From positions 124,428 to 188,427 of the forward strand of contig NZ_JAMXKF010000012.1 in NCBI RefSeq assembly GCF_024220585.1: a stretch of DNA of 64,000 bases. Reading direction: 5' to 3'. This DNA is from Dyadobacter diqingensis (GTDB lineage Bacteria > Bacteroidota > Bacteroidia > Cytophagales > Spirosomataceae). The stretch's first letter is position 1, and each line of letters begins with the position of its first letter. Below the pieces are notes generated by a model. The model saw only the letters and a list, made by a program, of their open reading frames with translations. It was not told the DNA's origin and did not search any database. Below are positions 61,420-64,000 of this stretch, one piece after another. The position numbers and the translations under genes were made by a program.

Positions 61420-61472
61420 TTCAAAAGCAAACGGGGCGGTTCTGTAAAAGAACTGCCCCGTTTGCTTTTGAA
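61420..61472. terminator. long bidirectional terminator between DUF2911 and TRIC genes
   Basis: Bases 61420-61443 pair with 61449-61472 over 24 positions with one G-U (core AAACGGGGC/GCCCCGTTT), loop GTAAA. It lies 9 bases after the DUF2911 stop and 11 bases before the TRIC stop, so it serves both convergent units. Confidence 0.88.
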
Positions 61473-61482
61473 TATGAACATT

Positions 61483-62091
61483 TCAACGAAAAAATCTGGG
61501 AACGCTCCAATGATTGCGGACTGCCAGTATCCTGATCACAATGATCACAAGTGACGCCACAATAAAGGAAATATTCCGTTCAGCGCCCACTTTATCCAGA
61601 ATCAGATAACAACATGCACCTGCCAGACAAGCCGTTGCATAGACCTCTTTTCGGTAGATAATCGGAATTTCGTTGTTCATCATATCTCGGACCACACCGC
61701 CCATGATGGCTGTAAAAACGCCCATGATCGCGGCAATTTCAGGTCTTACGCCCAGGTGCAAAGCCTTTTCCGTGCCTACAATCGTAAACAGTGCGATACC
61801 ACAGGTATCAAAAAGAAACAACGTTTTACGCAAACCGATAAGGTATTTGTAAAAAATGAAGGTGGTAATAATCCCTGCCAATATGGCATAAAGAATGGTT
61901 ATATCACTAATCCAGACCAACGGATAACTTCCCAGCAGAACATCACGCATGGTACCACCGCCGATCGAACAAAGAAAAGCAGTAAAACTTGCGCCAAACC
62001 AGTCCTGATGTTGTTCATCCTTTACGGAAAGAGCACCGGAAATTGCGAACGCAAAGGTTCCGGTAATCTCTAAAATATACTGGATACTCAT
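61483..62091 (-). CDS. trimeric intracellular cation channel (TRIC) family protein
   Basis: 202 residues with about six to seven membrane helices. Two UPF0126 repeats carry the Gly-rich hinge motifs LCSIGGGTMRDVLLG near 42-56 and IMGGVVRDMMNNEIP near 130. TRIC homologues in bacteria form trimers permeable to monovalent cations. The AFAISGALS pattern near 15 is the usual helix 1. It lies 12 bases downstream of thyA and is the last gene of the OsmC-thyA-TRIC unit. Confidence 0.92.
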   Translation of the reverse strand: MSIQYILEITGTFAFAISGALSVKDEQHQDWFGASFTAFLCSIGGGTMRDVLLGSYPLVWISDITILYAILAGIITTFIFYKYLIGLRKTLFLFDTCGIALFTIVGTEKALHLGVRPEIAAIMGVFTAIMGGVVRDMMNNEIPIIYRKEVYATACLAGACCYLILDKVGAERNISFIVASLVIIVIRILAVRNHWSVPRFFR

Positions 62092-62103
62092 TTGTCTAAT
62101 CCT

Positions 62104-62925
62104 TTATACAGCTACCGGGGCTTTGATGCCTGGCCATGGATTATAATTTTCAAGCTTAAAATCCTCAAATTCGAAGTCGAAAACACTTGTCACTGCCGGA
62201 TTAATTACCATTTGAGGCAATGGACGAAGTTCACGGCTCAGCTGTAATTCTACTTGTTCCAGATGATTGACATAAATATGCGTATCCCCGCCCGTCCATA
62301 CAAAATCACCGAGATCAAGATCACATTCCTGCGCGATCATCATCGTAAGCAAAGCATAACTGGCAATGTTAAACGGTACGCCCAAAAATACGTCCGCACT
62401 TCTCTGGTATAACTGACAGGATAATTTCCCTCTCGTTTCACCCGCTTCCAGATCAGGCGGCGCCACGTAAAACTGAAACAAAGCGTGACAGGGTTGCAGC
62501 TTCATCTGCGAAAGCTCGGAAGGGTTCCATGCAGAAACAATGATCCGGCGTGAATCCGGACTGTTTTTCAACAGGTTAAGAATTTCCTTCAACTGATCAA
62601 AAGATTTTCCGTTTGCACCTTCCCAGCTTCTCCACTGTTTTCCATATACAGGACCCAGATCACCGCGCTCGTCAGCCCACTCGTCCCAGATGGAAACACC
62701 GTGATCTTTCAGATATTTGATATTGGTATCGCCCTTCAAAAACCACAACAGTTCATAAATAATGGACTTGGTATGGACTTTCTTGGTTGTCACCAAAGGA
62801 AATCCGTCTTTCAGATTAAAACGCATCTGGTAACCAAACACGCTGATTGTGCCCGTTCCTGTGCGGTCGGTTTTCCGTACTCCGTTTTCAAGAATATGAC
62901 GAAGTAAATCGTGGTATTGCTGCAT
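62104..62925 (-). CDS. thyA: thymidylate synthase
   Basis: 273 residues, near the usual 264. Arg-rich TDRTGTGTISVFGYQMRF at 19-36 binds phosphate, Cys146 in LQPCHALFQFYV is the nucleophile, and RSADVFLGVPFNIASYALL near 180 and GGDTHIYVNH near 220 are the cofactor and product segments. It makes dTMP with methylene-tetrahydrofolate, so the cell is not dependent on ThyX. No folA is adjacent. Confidence 0.96.
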   Translation of the reverse strand: MQQYHDLLRHILENGVRKTDRTGTGTISVFGYQMRFNLKDGFPLVTTKKVHTKSIIYELLWFLKGDTNIKYLKDHGVSIWDEWADERGDLGPVYGKQWRSWEGANGKSFDQLKEILNLLKNSPDSRRIIVSAWNPSELSQMKLQPCHALFQFYVAPPDLEAGETRGKLSCQLYQRSADVFLGVPFNIASYALLTMMIAQECDLDLGDFVWTGGDTHIYVNHLEQVELQLSRELRPLPQMVINPAVTSVFDFEFEDFKLENYNPWPGIKAPVAV

Positions 62926-62940
62926 GCCTTTATGTATTGT

Positions 62941-62960
62941 CCGGAGCCTTTAAGCTCCGG
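62941..62960. other. short perfect hairpin between the OsmC and thyA genes
   Basis: CCGGAGC (62941-62947) pairs with GCTCCGG (62954-62960), loop CTTTAA. There is no T-run on the minus strand, so it is more likely a stabilising or processing element or a solitary repeat of the GGAGC type than a terminator. Confidence 0.5.
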
Positions 62961-62976
62961 ATTATTTATCCGTTAT

Positions 62977-63405
62977 TTATACCGACGCAATTTCAACACT
63001 GTGTGTTATCGTTGCCAAAGCTTCCAGCTGGGCCGTAGCAGAGCAATATTTTTCCATTGAAAGTGCAATTGCACGGTCGATTTTCTTCTCATCCAGATCA
63101 TTCCCTGTAAACTTGAAAACGAGATGTATGTTACGGAACGGACTGCGCTTGGTATCTTCTTCCTGCACGCGGTCACCTTCGGCCACAACACGAAAATCGG
63201 TAATATCCTGCTTTTGTTTTTTAAGAATAAGCACCACGTCGATCGCACTGCAGCTCGCCAATCCCATCAACAATAGCTCCATTGGTCTTACACCAGCGTT
63301 ATGTCCTCCAATTTCAGGAGATCCGTCGGTATGTACTTTTACTTCTGATGATCCTGTGCCTTCAAAATGAAATGCATCATTCACGCGAACCAGTTCTACT
63401 TTCAT
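62977..63405 (-). CDS. OsmC-family protein
   Basis: 142 residues. GGHNAGVRPMELLLMGLASC near 33-52 carries the peroxidatic-type Cys, and EKYCSATAQLEAL near 122 the second Cys. These two Cys positions define OsmC/YhfA-like proteins, some of which reduce organic hydroperoxides. The YhfA-like subgroup is less well characterised, and this sequence (GVRPMELLL) looks closer to it. It is upstream of thyA with 51 bases between and has its own promoter. Confidence 0.9.
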   Translation of the reverse strand: MKVELVRVNDAFHFEGTGSSEVKVHTDGSPEIGGHNAGVRPMELLLMGLASCSAIDVVLILKKQKQDITDFRVVAEGDRVQEEDTKRSPFRNIHLVFKFTGNDLDEKKIDRAIALSMEKYCSATAQLEALATITHSVEIASV

Positions 63406-63475
63406 AATTATTTTTATTGATTCTCTGCTGCTTAGTCAGATTCTGATAATCCGACGGTTATTACGCTTAAAAGTG

Positions 63476-63483
63476 CAAATATA
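63476..63483 (-). promoter_or_regulatory. -7 promoter element for the OsmC-thyA-TRIC unit
   Basis: On the minus strand TATATTTG fits TAnnTTTG. The predicted RNA start is about 63 bases before the OsmC start codon. Confidence 0.6.
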
Positions 63484-63576
63484 CTTGATCCCCGCCGAAA
63501 CGGCTATTTCCCTGAAAAATTTAAAATCAGGCCGTTACCTAGTATATTCGTTTACTCAATGATTTTTATATCCGTT

Positions 63577-64000
63577 ATGGACAGAACAAACTTTATACTG
63601 CTTTTCGTTTTCCTGTTGATCATATCTTGTAAAAGTGATAAAGAAACAGCAACGACAGACCCTAACAACGGACTGACAAACAACGATTTAACAGGATCCT
63701 ACGACGGTTATAAAACTTTGAATAAATCGAAAACCGACTCCGTCGCGGTATCATTAAAAGTAGAAAAAAACACGGAAACAAAATTTACGGTCATCGAAAT
63801 AACACCCTTTGCGCATACGATCAGCATTGATATATCGGAATTAAATTTCACTTATGATCGCGGGATCGGCGAAAGCACGTGCGGCGCAACTCGGATGACC
63901 GGGAATGGTTATTTTAAGGGACGTAATCTATATTTCATTGAAACCACAAAATGCGTAAAAGCGAACGCTCCCGACGAATATGTGGAGTATCGGGTTTCAA
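63577..64000 (+). CDS. lipoprotein of unknown function (3' end outside window)
   Basis: An open frame of 141 codons runs from the ATG at 63577 to the window edge. The first 18 residues (FILLFVFLLIISC) are a lipoprotein signal with lipobox IISC. The mature part starts with a Ser/Thr/Asn-rich linker and a segment LTGSYDGYKTLNKSKTDSVA, then alternating beta strands. A Cys pair appears near 109 (STCGATRMTG) and 128 (TTKCVKA). No family is recognised. Confidence 0.7.
   Translation, partial: MDRTNFILLFVFLLIISCKSDKETATTDPNNGLTNNDLTGSYDGYKTLNKSKTDSVAVSLKVEKNTETKFTVIEITPFAHTISIDISELNFTYDRGIGESTCGATRMTGNGYFKGRNLYFIETTKCVKANAPDEYVEYRVS

Overview
The window looks like chromosomal DNA from a Bacteroidota bacterium of the order Cytophagales, and a Dyadobacter-like member of the Spirosomataceae is my best guess. 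The sequence shows type IX secretion parts (PorX, a PorW/SprE-like lipoprotein, and a subtilase with a C-terminal sorting domain). Most starts lack Shine-Dalgarno sequences, and several genes are preceded by the Bacteroidota -7 promoter element TAnnTTTG. The protein set is typical of the group (ThuA/sorbosone-dehydrogenase fusion, DUF2911, TIGR02757, DUF4905-like, TMEM220, FMN-binding glutamate-synthase-like). The genus is inference. I see no rRNA, tRNA, CRISPR array, phage or transposase.

Layout. 1-6343: sugar metabolism (end of a Gfo/Idh/MocA oxidoreductase, a sugar isomerase/epimerase, a giant secreted ThuA/dehydrogenase/cytochrome c protein), interrupted by a repeat-flanked S23 four-helix gene and followed by an array of small palindromes. 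6344-13530: housekeeping genes (TIGR02757, LysM protein, KdsB, PorX, FtsE, transaldolase-like Fsa) and the SRP RNA. 13553-19059: TPR lipoprotein, TMEM220, BirA, RsfS, FtsH, aldose epimerase. 19056-21900: a four-gene operon encoding PqqD-like, lasso B2 protease-like, HPr-kinase-like and nucleotidyltransferase-like proteins. It resembles a lasso-peptide tailoring set, but no cyclase or precursor is visible. 21911-24639: a probable lysine-catabolic pair. 24837-29378: BaiN-type flavoprotein, a second palindrome array, UvrC, glycerate kinase. 29522-36413: two tandem PBP1A paralogues and PorW. 36548-39933: ATP synthase genes atpZ-I-B-E-F-H, closed by a terminator before any atpA. 40019-46855: esterase plus sugar isomerase pair, DUF937-OmpA protein, ClpC. 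46925-53019: a minus-strand run (WbqC, Sua5, GT2, BrkB, thioesterase, MltG, Ldh). 53290-64000: DUF502, AroA, glutamate-synthase-like protein, T9SS subtilase, Nudix, DUF2911, TRIC channel, ThyA, OsmC and the start of a lipoprotein gene.

How they work together. PorX and PorW regulate or form part of the type IX secretion machine, and the subtilase is a likely cargo. PBP1A, MltG, LysM, OmpA and FtsE genes concern the cell wall. ClpC, FtsH, UvrC and OsmC cover protein quality control, DNA repair and stress. The strongest candidate for something little described is the lasso-like operon at 19056-21900. The clearest unexplained DNA pattern is a repeat layout shared by the arrays near 6.0-6.3 kb and 26.1-26.4 kb: palindrome, 8-base gap, TATAGCAA-like motif, 52-54-base period.
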